Assembly (NCBI GenBank): GCA_016868315.1
Contig: VGHE01000005.1
Location: forward strand, 133,657 to 197,656
Reading direction: 5' to 3'
Length of the DNA stretch: 64,000 nt
DNA from: Betaproteobacteria bacterium
GTDB taxonomy: Bacteria; Bdellovibrionota_B; Oligoflexia; Silvanigrellales; Silvanigrellaceae
Part shown: positions 30,092 through 38,482 of the stretch, one piece after another
Numbering within the stretch: the stretch's first letter is position 1
How the letters are laid out: every line of letters starts with the position of its first letter
Program-made: the position numbers and the translations under genes
Notes under the pieces: generated by a model
Told to the model about the DNA's origin: nothing
Seen by the model: the letters and a program-made list of their open reading frames with translations, nothing else
Databases searched by the model: none

Positions 30092-30120
30092 TTGAATCAA
30101 TTTCTTGTGGCCGCCATACT
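30092..30120 (+). promoter_or_regulatory. Possible promoter of the methionine S-methyltransferase gene
   Basis: TTGAAT and CATACT, 17 nt apart, each match four of six sigma-70 consensus bases. They lie about 150 nt upstream of the start codon in the 191-bp divergent spacer. Nothing else in this spacer (no riboswitch-sized structure) is recognisable. Confidence 0.3.
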
Positions 30121-30270
30121 GTGGGCAGGACGTCGATTTTGCAACTTCCCTGCCATGTTGTGTATTGAAGACATCTGAAGCACACCACCCCGTGGGCATC
30201 GCTTCACCCTCTGGCACTGCGCAACACATCAGCGTGATCGAGCACTTTGAGAAAATGGGGAGCGAGCTAC

Positions 30271-33200
30271 ATGACACTCATCAGCCCAGAAGAATTTTTG
30301 GAACGTTGTACGGAATCGAGTCAGACAACATACGACCTTCTGAAAAAGCTACTCGACGAGGCACTCACACCCGAAGGCCGCGCAGAGACTCGACGGTTTC
30401 TGACACGCTTACGCAAAGCGTGCGATGAATCCGAGCTGAACGATGATGAGTTCCTCGCTCAGCACCACTTCACATTCAATACGCTTGCACTCGATAACGG
30501 CAGTGGTGGTGAAAATGCGCTTTGCCTGTTGCAGCTGCCCAGTATCTTTACTCCAGAAGACTGGTCTTTCACCTTCTTTGAAGGTTTGGCGCGTTACCCC
30601 GCATCAGAATTTCAAGGACGCGTTGTTGCCGAGCTTGGGTGCGGCAACGGTTGGATTTCGATCGCCCTCGCTGCGAAGGCCTCCCCGCAGAAAATTCTTG
30701 GGCTTGATATCAACCCGCGCGCCATCACATGCGCACGTTTGAACCTGCTTCTCAATGCACTCGACGACTCCGGCACACCAAAAATCGACCATGAGGGAAA
30801 AAGCCTTCTTGATCGCGTCGAATTTCACGTCTCTGACCTGCTGAGTTACCCAATCGAAAAACGTATTTCTCTCGACCGCGTGATTGGTTGCATTCCACAA
30901 GTTCTGAGTCCAGAGCCTCTCGTCGCTGCACAGTTCGTTTCCGAAGATGCCGACGATAATTTCCTTTATTCTCTGAGCAACTATTGCGAGAAACAAGGGT
31001 ACGTCGAAGACCAGTTCGGACTTGGTTTAATTGCTCGTGCTCTTGAGGAGTCCATTGCTATTAGCAAACCTGCAGCGAAAGTGATTCTAAACCTGGGTGG
31101 GCGCCCTGGGACGGCAGTCCTTGAAAGATTGCTCTCGCGGCGTGGATTTTCGGTCAAGAAAATTTGGAGCACGAAGGTCTGGCAAGCTGCAGACACAGAC
31201 ATCTTGCCACTCGTGGAAATTGAAAACATAACACCACACCGCTTTGAGTTCTTCACAAGCCTGACCAGTGATGAACCAATCTGCGCACGCACAGCGTTGG
31301 AATATCAAAAGAGGGGCGGGCAGATTGCTCACAGCTTAAGTGTCTACGAAGCTCAAATTAAATATCCGTCCGCAGTCCGTTCGATCTTCAAACTCATCGG
31401 CCAGACCGGATTCGAAGATTCACGCAACGGCCTGGATCTTGCGTTCGCAAACGACGAACTTGCCGAAGAGAAAATCAACTTCATTGGTGGCCTTGCCGAA
31501 TGGCTGCAGCAGAAACCAAATTTGCCCTATTCGGATGCTGAGGGCGAACCGCAGTTGCGTCGGCAAATTGCACAATTTCTGCGGAGCTACTGGAAAATCC
31601 CACTGACGGCTAAGAGTGTGTTCGTCACACCCAACCGTAAGGCTGCACTCAAAAATCACATCCAAATGTTGCGTCCGAGACTCACGCTGATTCAAAAAGA
31701 TCTTACCCAACACATTCCCCCTCACTGGCTCAATGCATCGAGCCGAGGCGCGAACACAACTCCAGGAATCGTGGAGGCTCCCAAACGAGTCGACGAGATC
31801 TGCAAGTTGGTTCTTTCTCTTGAGCCGCAGCTGGTTATCTGTTCGCTGCAGGATTTCGAGGTTCGCACGAGTGATGCTTTTGTCAGGCTGGTGGAGACCT
31901 GTACGCGCGTCAATGCGCAGTTGATTGTCGACCTCTCCGACCACTTCGAATTGTCGAGCCAGCCTGCACCACACGGAGTGCTCTCTTGGCTCTCCGAACA
32001 TCCTTTGCCCGGACAGGTCACGTTGCTTTTTGCGCTTGTGCGCAACCGCGTTTACAGCGATCTGGAACTGAGTTTCCTCATCACGGAAAATCTCGATTTA
32101 CTTGAACGCATGACAGCCGCAGCGGAGCTGACTTATAGCCGAACTCCGCTTCTGACACAGCGCTATTTCGGAAAGATATTTGCGGATCTTTTGAATTTTC
32201 AGCTCACCGACCTGCGCCGTTCCAAGAGCGAGCAGCTGCGCCTTCCACGCAACCCTGAAGCAACGAAAATGCTCCCCCTCCCGGAAAATATCGTTGAGGC
32301 TTTCCAGCACCCCGCAATCGCAGTGCACAGTCTCGAACTCAGCCCTCAGCATGTCAGATTGGATTATGGTGAAAACTGCCTTGCCTCACCGCTGCAACTC
32401 GATAGTGCGATCATGGAAAGTTATCTGCGTCAGAACATTTCGGCGCATGAATTAAATTGTGAAAAACCCGTGATCGAAATGGTCGAGAAACGTTTTGGAC
32501 TAAATCATTTTACAGAGAGAAACGTGGTTCTTGGGCTTGGTGTAGCCCCCCTCTTTTGCGCAGCTCTCGAAATGATTGCGTCGCGGGGCGAGACGATTGC
32601 ATTGCCCACAGGGGCATATGGTTATTTCCGAGCAGCATGCGATTACGTTGGTGTGCCCTGCGCAATGGTTCAAACGAGTGATAAAAATAGGTTCAAAATA
32701 ACCACGAATGAACTCGATCAGTTCCTCTCCGAGAAACGCTGCCAGTGGCTTTACTTGAATGGCCCGATTGTTAATCCGACCGGTGTCATATACTCCAATG
32801 GAGAAATTCTAGATTTGCTTGACGTCCTCGAGCGGCATAAATGTGGACTGATCTTCGACACCATCTTTTCAGGCCTCGAATTCAACGGAAAACATACGCA
32901 TCTTAGCCTCAGCCGCTTCCGCCAGGCACGTTCCGAACAACCGCCTGCATCCAAAATGATTGTTCTGGGTGGGCTGTCCAAGGAACTCGCTGCAGGGGGG
33001 CTACGCTTGGGCTGGGCTGTTACCGAAGACGACGAACTTGCACAAAACCTGAGAGCTCGCGTCACCGGAACCCCACACGCCACAGTGCGATATGCAGCAC
33101 GGAAAATTTACTTGGCTCTCAACGACGCGAATCATTCCGTCCAAAAGGAACTTGAGCAGCAAAAAGCCACACTCCGCAGCAGAGCTGAGAAACTCACCAC

Positions 33201-33501
33201 TGCTCTGACTGAATTGGGCTGGGACGTTATTGAACCAGAAGGGGGATTGTTCGTCTGTGCCTCACCTCAAAAGTACCTCGAAGGTTTGGGGCGCGATGTT
33301 CCCGAGAGCCAACTCCGCACGGCAGCCGACGATATCGCAACACAATTACGCATCCAGACGGGACTGCTGGTTAACAGCGCCACGTGGACGGGGCTGCCGC
33401 ACCAGTTGCGTTTTGTCATCAGTGTGGAAGAAGAAACCTTGGAGTCCGGAATTGAGCGACTGAAACAATTCGACTCAAATTGGCAAAACCAAGGTCGATA
33501 A
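30271..33501 (+). CDS. Methionine S-methyltransferase, plant-type two-domain enzyme
   Basis: Predicted to methylate L-methionine with S-adenosylmethionine, giving S-methylmethionine (EC 2.1.1.12). Architecture and length (1,076 residues) equal the plant enzyme: an N-terminal methyltransferase and a C-terminal class-I aminotransferase-like domain. The plant signature blocks are present: IFTPEDWSFTFFEGL (about 92-106), VAELGCGNGWISIA (SAM site, GCGNG at 123-127), GLDINPRA, LLNALDD, FLYSLSNYCEKQGYVED, QFGLGLIARALEE, then PHRFEFF and ICARTA. The C-terminal domain keeps NGPIVNPTGVIYSN, FDTIFSGLEF and a Schiff-base-type lysine, Lys904, in GGLSKELAAGG. I start it at the ATG with GGGGAG upstream; this aligns with the plant N-terminus, and a TTG eight codons earlier is less likely. 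No dimethylsulfoniopropionate pathway gene is adjacent. The role of the aminotransferase-like half is unclear even in plants. Confidence 0.85.
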   Translation: MTLISPEEFLERCTESSQTTYDLLKKLLDEALTPEGRAETRRFLTRLRKACDESELNDDEFLAQHHFTFNTLALDNGSGGENALCLLQLPSIFTPEDWSFTFFEGLARYPASEFQGRVVAELGCGNGWISIALAAKASPQKILGLDINPRAITCARLNLLLNALDDSGTPKIDHEGKSLLDRVEFHVSDLLSYPIEKRISLDRVIGCIPQVLSPEPLVAAQFVSEDADDNFLYSLSNYCEKQGYVEDQFGLGLIARALEESIAISKPAAKVILNLGGRPGTAVLERLLSRRGFSVKKIWSTKVWQAADTDILPLVEIENITPHRFEFFTSLTSDEPICARTALEYQKRGGQIAHSLSVYEAQIKYPSAVRSIFKLIGQTGFEDSRNGLDLAFANDELAEEKINFIGGLAEWLQQKPNLPYSDAEGEPQLRRQIAQFLRSYWKIPLTAKSVFVTPNRKAALKNHIQMLRPRLTLIQKDLTQHIPPHWLNASSRGANTTPGIVEAPKRVDEICKLVLSLEPQLVICSLQDFEVRTSDAFVRLVETCTRVNAQLIVDLSDHFELSSQPAPHGVLSWLSEHPLPGQVTLLFALVRNRVYSDLELSFLITENLDLLERMTAAAELTYSRTPLLTQRYFGKIFADLLNFQLTDLRRSKSEQLRLPRNPEATKMLPLPENIVEAFQHPAIAVHSLELSPQHVRLDYGENCLASPLQLDSAIMESYLRQNISAHELNCEKPVIEMVEKRFGLNHFTERNVVLGLGVAPLFCAALEMIASRGETIALPTGAYGYFRAACDYVGVPCAMVQTSDKNRFKITTNELDQFLSEKRCQWLYLNGPIVNPTGVIYSNGEILDLLDVLERHKCGLIFDTIFSGLEFNGKHTHLSLSRFRQARSEQPPASKMIVLGGLSKELAAGGLRLGWAVTEDDELAQNLRARVTGTPHATVRYAARKIYLALNDANHSVQKELEQQKATLRSRAEKLTTALTELGWDVIEPEGGLFVCASPQKYLEGLGRDVPESQLRTAADDIATQLRIQTGLLVNSATWTGLPHQLRFVISVEEETLESGIERLKQFDSNWQNQGR

Positions 33502-33540
33502 ACTATACTTTCGGCACCCAAAAGAGAGGACTTTGCAGCC

Positions 33541-34206
33541 ATGCGTATTGCCATTTCGGGCCACAGCGGATGCGGAAACACCACGGCGACCACAAATGTC
33601 GGTCAGGCGTTAGGGTTGAAGATAGTGAATTACACTTTCCGCGACCTCGCCAGAGAGCTCGAAATGAGCTTCGATGACCTTCACAAGCAGGCTCCAACAA
33701 ATTTCATTTTTGATTATCTGACCGATCTGAAATGCATCCGCTCAGCATTGACGGAAAATATCGTGCTCGGCACGCGCCTTGCTGCCTGGCTCATGGATGC
33801 CGATCTGAGAATCTGGCTTCACGCGCCTCTCGAAGAAAGAGCGCGCCGCATCAACAAGCGCGAAACCGAAAAAGCTGCGACCTACGAATCGGTTCTCTAC
33901 AAAACCCTGAAGCGAGATGAACAAAACCGAAAACGCTACTTGCAGCTTTATGGTCTAGATATTCACGACCACTCTGACTTCGACATTACCATCAATACCG
34001 ACAAACTCACGGCAGAGCAGGTTTCGAGCTTGATTGTTGCTGCAGCGCAGTGGGCTAGCAAAAACCAACTCGAGCGCAAGAACATTCACATCAAGCGCAT
34101 TCGTGAAATCATCGCCGACAAACTCAAAGTCTCTGAACAGCAAATCCTTGACCCGAACCATCCTATCGATGTGAAGGAAATATACGCGCGTCTGAATAAA
34201 GTCTAA
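33541..34206 (+). CDS. Archaeal-type cytidylate kinase family protein
   Basis: Predicted (d)CMP kinase of the compact P-loop family typical of archaea and some bacteria, not the larger E. coli Cmk. MRIAISGHSGCGNTTAT carries the P-loop, in which the usual GKTT is GNTT, as in bacterial members of this group that I recall. A VLGTRLAAWLMDADLRIWL strand-helix and RARRINKRE (lid arginines) follow. The last 45 residues (after about 175) form a charged extension (KNIHIKRIREIIADKL). It has 221 residues. The stop overlaps the stop of the convergent downstream gene by 4 nt. The function as CMP kinase is family-based; a related small-molecule kinase is possible. Confidence 0.65.
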   Translation: MRIAISGHSGCGNTTATTNVGQALGLKIVNYTFRDLARELEMSFDDLHKQAPTNFIFDYLTDLKCIRSALTENIVLGTRLAAWLMDADLRIWLHAPLEERARRINKRETEKAATYESVLYKTLKRDEQNRKRYLQLYGLDIHDHSDFDITINTDKLTAEQVSSLIVAAAQWASKNQLERKNIHIKRIREIIADKLKVSEQQILDPNHPIDVKEIYARLNKV

Positions 34207-35138
34207 AGACGCTCAGACCAGCGCAAGCCAAAGCTAGTCTGCTGCAACTCAAGATCGACCGCATCGAGGACTTCACCTGTACTGGTGTACTCCGCCGCGA
34301 TAGCATCTGCGTGTCGGGATTTGCTTTCCCAAGTGAATGACAGCTGATGCTTGTGGGGAGCATTGCCCCCTTGCGCATCTCGCCACTGCACACTCGAAAA
34401 ATCAACACTGAATGCAGCGGAAATCATTTGACCGGTGACACTGCGGTCGGGCTGAAACTTCACCCGGTTCGCTGTTGCTGAGCGACTGACCGGAAAAGCA
34501 TCGTGCTTGACAGCTGTTTTACCGAAGCCAAGCCACGCGTAGTCGGCACCAAGACCGAAGGACACAGCAGAATCAGCGACGGTGGTGTCCTGTTGAATCA
34601 GCGTACCAGCCCTCAGTGGAACCCCATAAAGAGCAAGCGTACCGCGAGGATAATGAATACGCTCATAGAGTGCCTCTGCAGAGCCCAACCAACGCAAACG
34701 GGTGTTTTCGGCCAAACTGAACTGTTTCTCAAGTCCAGCCTCAAAAGCAAGATCAAACCAAGAAACAGCTTGGAGGTCGTAACTTCTTCCAGCCGCAGGG
34801 AAGATGTTCTTCAACTTGAGCGAGTAAAACGATCGCGTGAACAGGCTCTCGGAGCTGAAATTGCGGTGCACTCCGAAGCGAAATGCGGTGAAGCGCAAGT
34901 TGTTCTCGTAGGAACCAAACCCTGGCGGACTATAAGGGAGCGTAACGTGACCCATTCCCACCGCGACAGCAATTTCCGGATGCATGTTTCCATCAGAGGT
35001 GCCGTCACGCGGTTCCTCGGTATTAGACGACACCAACTCGAAATCTTCTGTGGGCACAATCTCGGCCAAAGCTTTCTGAGGGGTCACAATTTGAACCAGA
35101 AGAGCTGCGAGAGCGCATTGAATAAAACCATAATTCAC
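34203..35138 (-). CDS. Signal-peptide envelope protein, probable beta-barrel
   Basis: The start is a GTG overlapping the stop of the OsmC-CinA gene (GTGA), with GGGAG about 9 nt upstream. It gives a clean signal peptide (MNYGFIQCALAALLVQIV..., ALA cleavage near residue 25). The 311-residue product is rich in alternating hydrophobic/aromatic strands and Gly/Ser/Thr turns, consistent with an outer-membrane barrel of 10-12 strands. The last strand ends FGLRWSERL without a terminal aromatic, so the barrel call is tentative. I do not recognise a family. Translational coupling to the upstream fusion gene indicates co-expression. Confidence 0.65.
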   Translation of the reverse strand: MNYGFIQCALAALLVQIVTPQKALAEIVPTEDFELVSSNTEEPRDGTSDGNMHPEIAVAVGMGHVTLPYSPPGFGSYENNLRFTAFRFGVHRNFSSESLFTRSFYSLKLKNIFPAAGRSYDLQAVSWFDLAFEAGLEKQFSLAENTRLRWLGSAEALYERIHYPRGTLALYGVPLRAGTLIQQDTTVADSAVSFGLGADYAWLGFGKTAVKHDAFPVSRSATANRVKFQPDRSVTGQMISAAFSVDFSSVQWRDAQGGNAPHKHQLSFTWESKSRHADAIAAEYTSTGEVLDAVDLELQQTSFGLRWSERL

Positions 35139-37045
35139 GATTTGACGCTCCCTAAGCTTTCGGCAACACCAACAAGTGTGCACAGCGCAAAGACGCTGGC
35201 GCGTTTTTGGATAAGTTCGCGTGGAAGATGTTTACCGAAACGCTTCTCAGCGCACAAAAGCACATCTGAAGATTGCGGCTGACCAGTGACACGCTCCCAG
35301 CCCTGAAGACTCAGAGATTCAAGCAGCGCAGAGCTCTGCAGACGCCCCCACAATCCTTCACTCAGTGAGACTGCAAAACAGACTGTGCCGACCGGTTTTT
35401 CTGCAGTTTCGCCACCAGGACCTGCAATGCCGGTCACCGACAGCGCCACGGCCGAATCAAAAACACGCCGCGCTCCCAGAGCCATCTCGGCTGCTGTGGC
35501 GTTGCTCACAGCACCGTGCTTGCGCAAGGTCTCATTCGAAACACCCAACAAAGTGGCTTTGGACTGATTCGAATAGGCGACCACTCCACCCGAAAAGACT
35601 GCCGAGATTCCCGGAAAAGCAGTCAGCTCAGCTGCAATCCGACCACCCGTGCACGATTCGGCGAGCGCGAGGCGCAGATCCGCTCGAGCGAAATATTCGT
35701 GCAGACGCTCGACCAGCGTTTGGGTTCCACGGTACAGCAGGCGCTGACCAAAAATTGCCTCAATGCGATTCACTTCAGAAGCAACATCGCATTCATCAGC
35801 CGCGGCTGTAGCCTCTTCGTTTGGAGCACTCTGTTCTGCTTTAAAACTATAAGAAACGTATCCAGCATGAGCCTGGTAGGACACATGCAGGTTCGGATAC
35901 TTTCCGAGAAGGTCATGCTCAACAGCTGACAACTGAGTCTGCAGCGCTGATTCTCCTATGCCCCACACATGCCAAGGACCCCATTCACGGAACGTACGTT
36001 CCGCTGACCTGAGATGCTTTTTAACTTCCTGCAGGAACATCTGTTCACACTCCCATGGAACACCCGGAAGCGCGAAAAGTGTGCTGCTGTGCTCTGGATA
36101 AGATTTGGTAACAAAGAATCCTGCGGCGGTTCCAAAACCATTCGGTAAAATACCTGCCCCTGAAGGAAGCATCGCCTGCTTGCGGTTGCTCTCCGGAATT
36201 TCAGTTCGGCCGAGCAACTGAAATGCTCTCACACAGATATCCCATGCCTCTTGAGAGAACTCGAGAGGAACCTTGAGAGTCTCGGCCACGACTTCAGCCG
36301 TGAGGTCATCCTGAGTTGGCCCAAGTCCACCCGTCATGAACACAAACTCGTGCACAGCCGCCAGTTCATTCAAGGTCTTGCCAAGCATCGTGCGATCATC
36401 GCCCACCATGCGAACTTCGTTGACCTGAATTCCCAGACGATTGAGTTCCTTGATAATGAAGCGCCCATTTGTGTCAGCAGTTTTACCCGCAAGAAGCTCA
36501 TTTCCTGTCAGCAGAACAGCAGCGCGCAGCTGAGATTGGTTTGCACGAACTGAAGATGAGTTATCCTTTTCGAGTTCCTCGAGAGCCCGAACAAACTCGA
36601 CAGAGAGGTCATTCCCATTGAGGAGCAGACGGGGCTCAAACTCACAACCGCTGCGCTTGATCATGGCGCTGACACCACAATAACGGGCATAGGAGAGAGC
36701 TGCTGCGCGCAAAACCCGATCGGATTCCAGACCCTCTCCGAAAAACCTGTAGGTCAAAACACAATGCGAAAACACCCGCGGATGCTCATCGGTCACGGAA
36801 AATTCCGTGTCGATCAGAAGCTCCTGCAATGGTTGCCGCATTTTTTTTAGAATGGAGACAACATCCACGCCGGTGCAACCCGCCACGCCCATGGCGACGA
36901 GATCTTTGGGCGAGTGATGACGCTTGGGTACTCCGGGCGTCGATGATGCACCCATCAGGGTGCGCAAGCCATCCGCAGAGATTCCCTCGAACTCAAGCTC
37001 GTTGGGCGGCTCATTTTTGAGCCATCGTACCGACATTTTAATCAT
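35135..37045 (-). CDS. OsmC-CinA fusion: peroxidase-like domain plus NMN deamidase protein
   Basis: One 636-residue chain with three parts. Residues 1-150 are an OsmC-like domain with its two thiols (Cys57 in GCTGVDVVSIL and Cys123 in YCGVSAMI), a fold known for organic hydroperoxide reduction. Residues about 175-345 are the MoaB/MogA-like (COG1058) domain of CinA (LLTGNELLAGKTADTNG, MTGGLGPTQDDLTAE). Residues about 455-600 are the PncC nicotinamide-mononucleotide amidohydrolase domain (ALAESCTGGRIAAEL, GGVVAYSNQSKATLLGV, VTGIAGPGG). The COG1058-PncC pair is ordinary CinA; the OsmC head is not. The start ATG has GGAGG seven nt upstream. No stop or frameshift separates the domains. A 45-residue Cys-containing tail follows PncC. 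CinA proteins act in NAD salvage, ADP-ribose turnover or competence. Confidence 0.85.
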   Translation of the reverse strand: MIKMSVRWLKNEPPNELEFEGISADGLRTLMGASSTPGVPKRHHSPKDLVAMGVAGCTGVDVVSILKKMRQPLQELLIDTEFSVTDEHPRVFSHCVLTYRFFGEGLESDRVLRAAALSYARYCGVSAMIKRSGCEFEPRLLLNGNDLSVEFVRALEELEKDNSSSVRANQSQLRAAVLLTGNELLAGKTADTNGRFIIKELNRLGIQVNEVRMVGDDRTMLGKTLNELAAVHEFVFMTGGLGPTQDDLTAEVVAETLKVPLEFSQEAWDICVRAFQLLGRTEIPESNRKQAMLPSGAGILPNGFGTAAGFFVTKSYPEHSSTLFALPGVPWECEQMFLQEVKKHLRSAERTFREWGPWHVWGIGESALQTQLSAVEHDLLGKYPNLHVSYQAHAGYVSYSFKAEQSAPNEEATAAADECDVASEVNRIEAIFGQRLLYRGTQTLVERLHEYFARADLRLALAESCTGGRIAAELTAFPGISAVFSGGVVAYSNQSKATLLGVSNETLRKHGAVSNATAAEMALGARRVFDSAVALSVTGIAGPGGETAEKPVGTVCFAVSLSEGLWGRLQSSALLESLSLQGWERVTGQPQSSDVLLCAEKRFGKHLPRELIQKRASVFALCTLVGVAESLGSVKS

Positions 37046-37117
37046 GACAGTCCTCCGCTTGTGCCCGGGCACGTGTCCAACACTGCTCGGGATTTCCCAC
37101 AGCGGGTTCCTGCAGAG

Positions 37118-37822
37118 TTAGGATCGGCGGATAGTTTGTCTTAAATAGGAGGAGAGTTCCAGAAGCACGGGCTCGAAAGGTGCTTCACCAGAAACAACAC
37201 GATCGGAGCGTTCCTTGCTTGGCTCAACAAACTGCTCATGCATGGGAAGGACAGTTTCCCGGTATTGCTGGGTCACTGATTCAGGAGATCTGCCTCTGTC
37301 CTTCACATCGCGACGCAGGCGTCTGTGGAACCGGATGTCTTCGGCGGTCTCAATGAAAATCTTGTGATGAATTTTAGACTCGAGAATTGTGTCTGAAAAA
37401 ATCAGGATTCCCTCCAGCACGACGATCGGGCGGGGAGAGACGATTCTTTGAATCTGGTTACGGGTGTAAGTCTTGAAATCGTACTGCGGAACAGCCACCT
37501 GATGCCCCACCGAGAGCAAATCGAGGTGTGTGCACAGGAGTGGAAACTCGATGGCATCGGGATGATCGAAATTGCAGGTTGTCCGTTCTTCTAAGGGCAA
37601 ATAACTGAGATCACGGTAGTAGTCATCTTGGCGCAAATAGGCGACCTGATCCCGCCCCACCAAATCCAGAAGCTTGTCGCAGAAAGTCGTCTTGCCGCTT
37701 CCTGAGCCCCCGGAAACACCGAGGATAAGCGGTGGGACGAAGCTTTTCTCACGGTTTCCGGTCGCTTCCAGAACCTTCCGTGACAGAGAATGCAGCCGTA
37801 AAGCCGACCATCCGAACGTCAT
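37118..37822 (-). CDS. udk: Uridine kinase family protein
   Basis: Phosphorylates uridine/cytidine with ATP or GTP in pyrimidine salvage. P-loop GVSGGSGSGKTTF at residues 35-47. Further family blocks are LRQDDYYRD, FDHPDAIEFPLL, VPQYDFKTYTRN and VLEGILIF. The predicted start (GAGGAATAAGT before the ATG) yields 234 residues. The N-terminal 30 residues before the P-loop are an extension not seen in E. coli Udk. In-frame codons further upstream were excluded as non-coding. It is transcribed divergently from the propionate operon. Confidence 0.88.
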   Translation of the reverse strand: MTFGWSALRLHSLSRKVLEATGNREKSFVPPLILGVSGGSGSGKTTFCDKLLDLVGRDQVAYLRQDDYYRDLSYLPLEERTTCNFDHPDAIEFPLLCTHLDLLSVGHQVAVPQYDFKTYTRNQIQRIVSPRPIVVLEGILIFSDTILESKIHHKIFIETAEDIRFHRRLRRDVKDRGRSPESVTQQYRETVLPMHEQFVEPSKERSDRVVSGEAPFEPVLLELSSYLRQTIRRS

Positions 37823-37878
37823 ACTTATTCCTCGTGTAGGTTGGCGCGCTTCTACCGGGCTCCCCAGGATTTGGCAAG

Positions 37879-37906
37879 TTGCAAAAAAAGGACAGAGCAC
37901 TAGACT
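37879..37906 (+). promoter_or_regulatory. Possible promoter of the propionyl-CoA operon
   Basis: TTGCAA and TAGACT with a 16-nt spacer lie in the 168-bp spacer between udk and the mutase-subunit gene, leaving a leader of roughly 78 nt. Each hexamer matches four of six consensus bases. The spacer is too short for a full cobalamin riboswitch and shows none. Confidence 0.3.
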
Positions 37907-37990
37907 GCGTCCCAGCAAGAAAAAACCAAGCGTCTTGGCGCTCTGAGGCCACAAATTTACCTCGGACAGCCGAGACACCGGAGCAGACCC

Positions 37991-38482
37991 ATGATTGAGT
38001 GTCCAAAAATTTATTTCACGCCCGATCCTCCCGACCAGAACGGCGCAGCCGGCGGCGGTGTTTCCATTGCCGGAGTGAAGTTTTCCAAGATTCCTCGCGT
38101 CCTCATCGCCAAACCTGGCCTGGATGGTCACGACCGTGGCGCAAAATACATCGCAAAGGCTCTGCGTGATGCGGGCATGGAAGTTATCTACACGGGCATC
38201 AGGCAGTCTCCCGAGGACATCGCCATCACAGCTGTGCAGGAAGATGTCGACGTCGTAGGCCTGTCACTGCTCTCTGGTGCGCACACGGCGCTTTTTCCTC
38301 GAGTGTTAGATGCGCTTAAAAAGCAGGGTGGCGGCGATATTCCTGTGATTGGCGGCGGAATCATTCCCGATGAAGATGTTCCTGAACTTATCAAGGCCGG
38401 AGTAGGCGCAATTTTCACGCCCGGCACGCGTATTGAAGACGTCATCTTAGAAATTAAAAGACTTCTGGAGAACCAACCGTGA
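37991..38482 (+). CDS. Methylmalonyl-CoA mutase, cobalamin-binding subunit
   Basis: Small B12-binding subunit of a split methylmalonyl-CoA mutase. It carries the base-off motif DxHxxG as D45-G-H47-D-R-G50 (His47 is the predicted lower cobalt ligand), a GLSLLSGAH segment, and GGGIIPDED / GTRIEDV at the end of the Rossmann-like domain. It has 163 residues, matching the C-terminal domain of fused mutases. The first 30 residues are an unconserved glycine-rich lead. The large catalytic (TIM-barrel) subunit is not adjacent and not in this window. The next gene starts within this gene's stop (GTGA). Confidence 0.88.
   Translation: MIECPKIYFTPDPPDQNGAAGGGVSIAGVKFSKIPRVLIAKPGLDGHDRGAKYIAKALRDAGMEVIYTGIRQSPEDIAITAVQEDVDVVGLSLLSGAHTALFPRVLDALKKQGGGDIPVIGGGIIPDEDVPELIKAGVGAIFTPGTRIEDVILEIKRLLENQP

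Noticed and set aside
30080-30270. Possible SAM riboswitch ahead of the methionine S-methyltransferase
   Set aside because: No kink-turn or SAM-box-like pairing is seen in the spacer.
34203-34206. Overlap of two genes as a sign of a frameshift
   Set aside because: The genes are on opposite strands and both end naturally; it is only a convergent stop overlap.
37823-37990. Possible cobalamin riboswitch ahead of the B12-dependent mutase subunit
   Set aside because: The 168-bp divergent spacer is too short and lacks a recognisable B12-box; only a weak promoter is visible.
37823-38131. Extension of the uridine kinase frame by about 100 codons upstream
   Set aside because: The region overlaps the start of the mutase-subunit gene, lacks family similarity, and a well-placed ribosome-binding site marks the shorter start.
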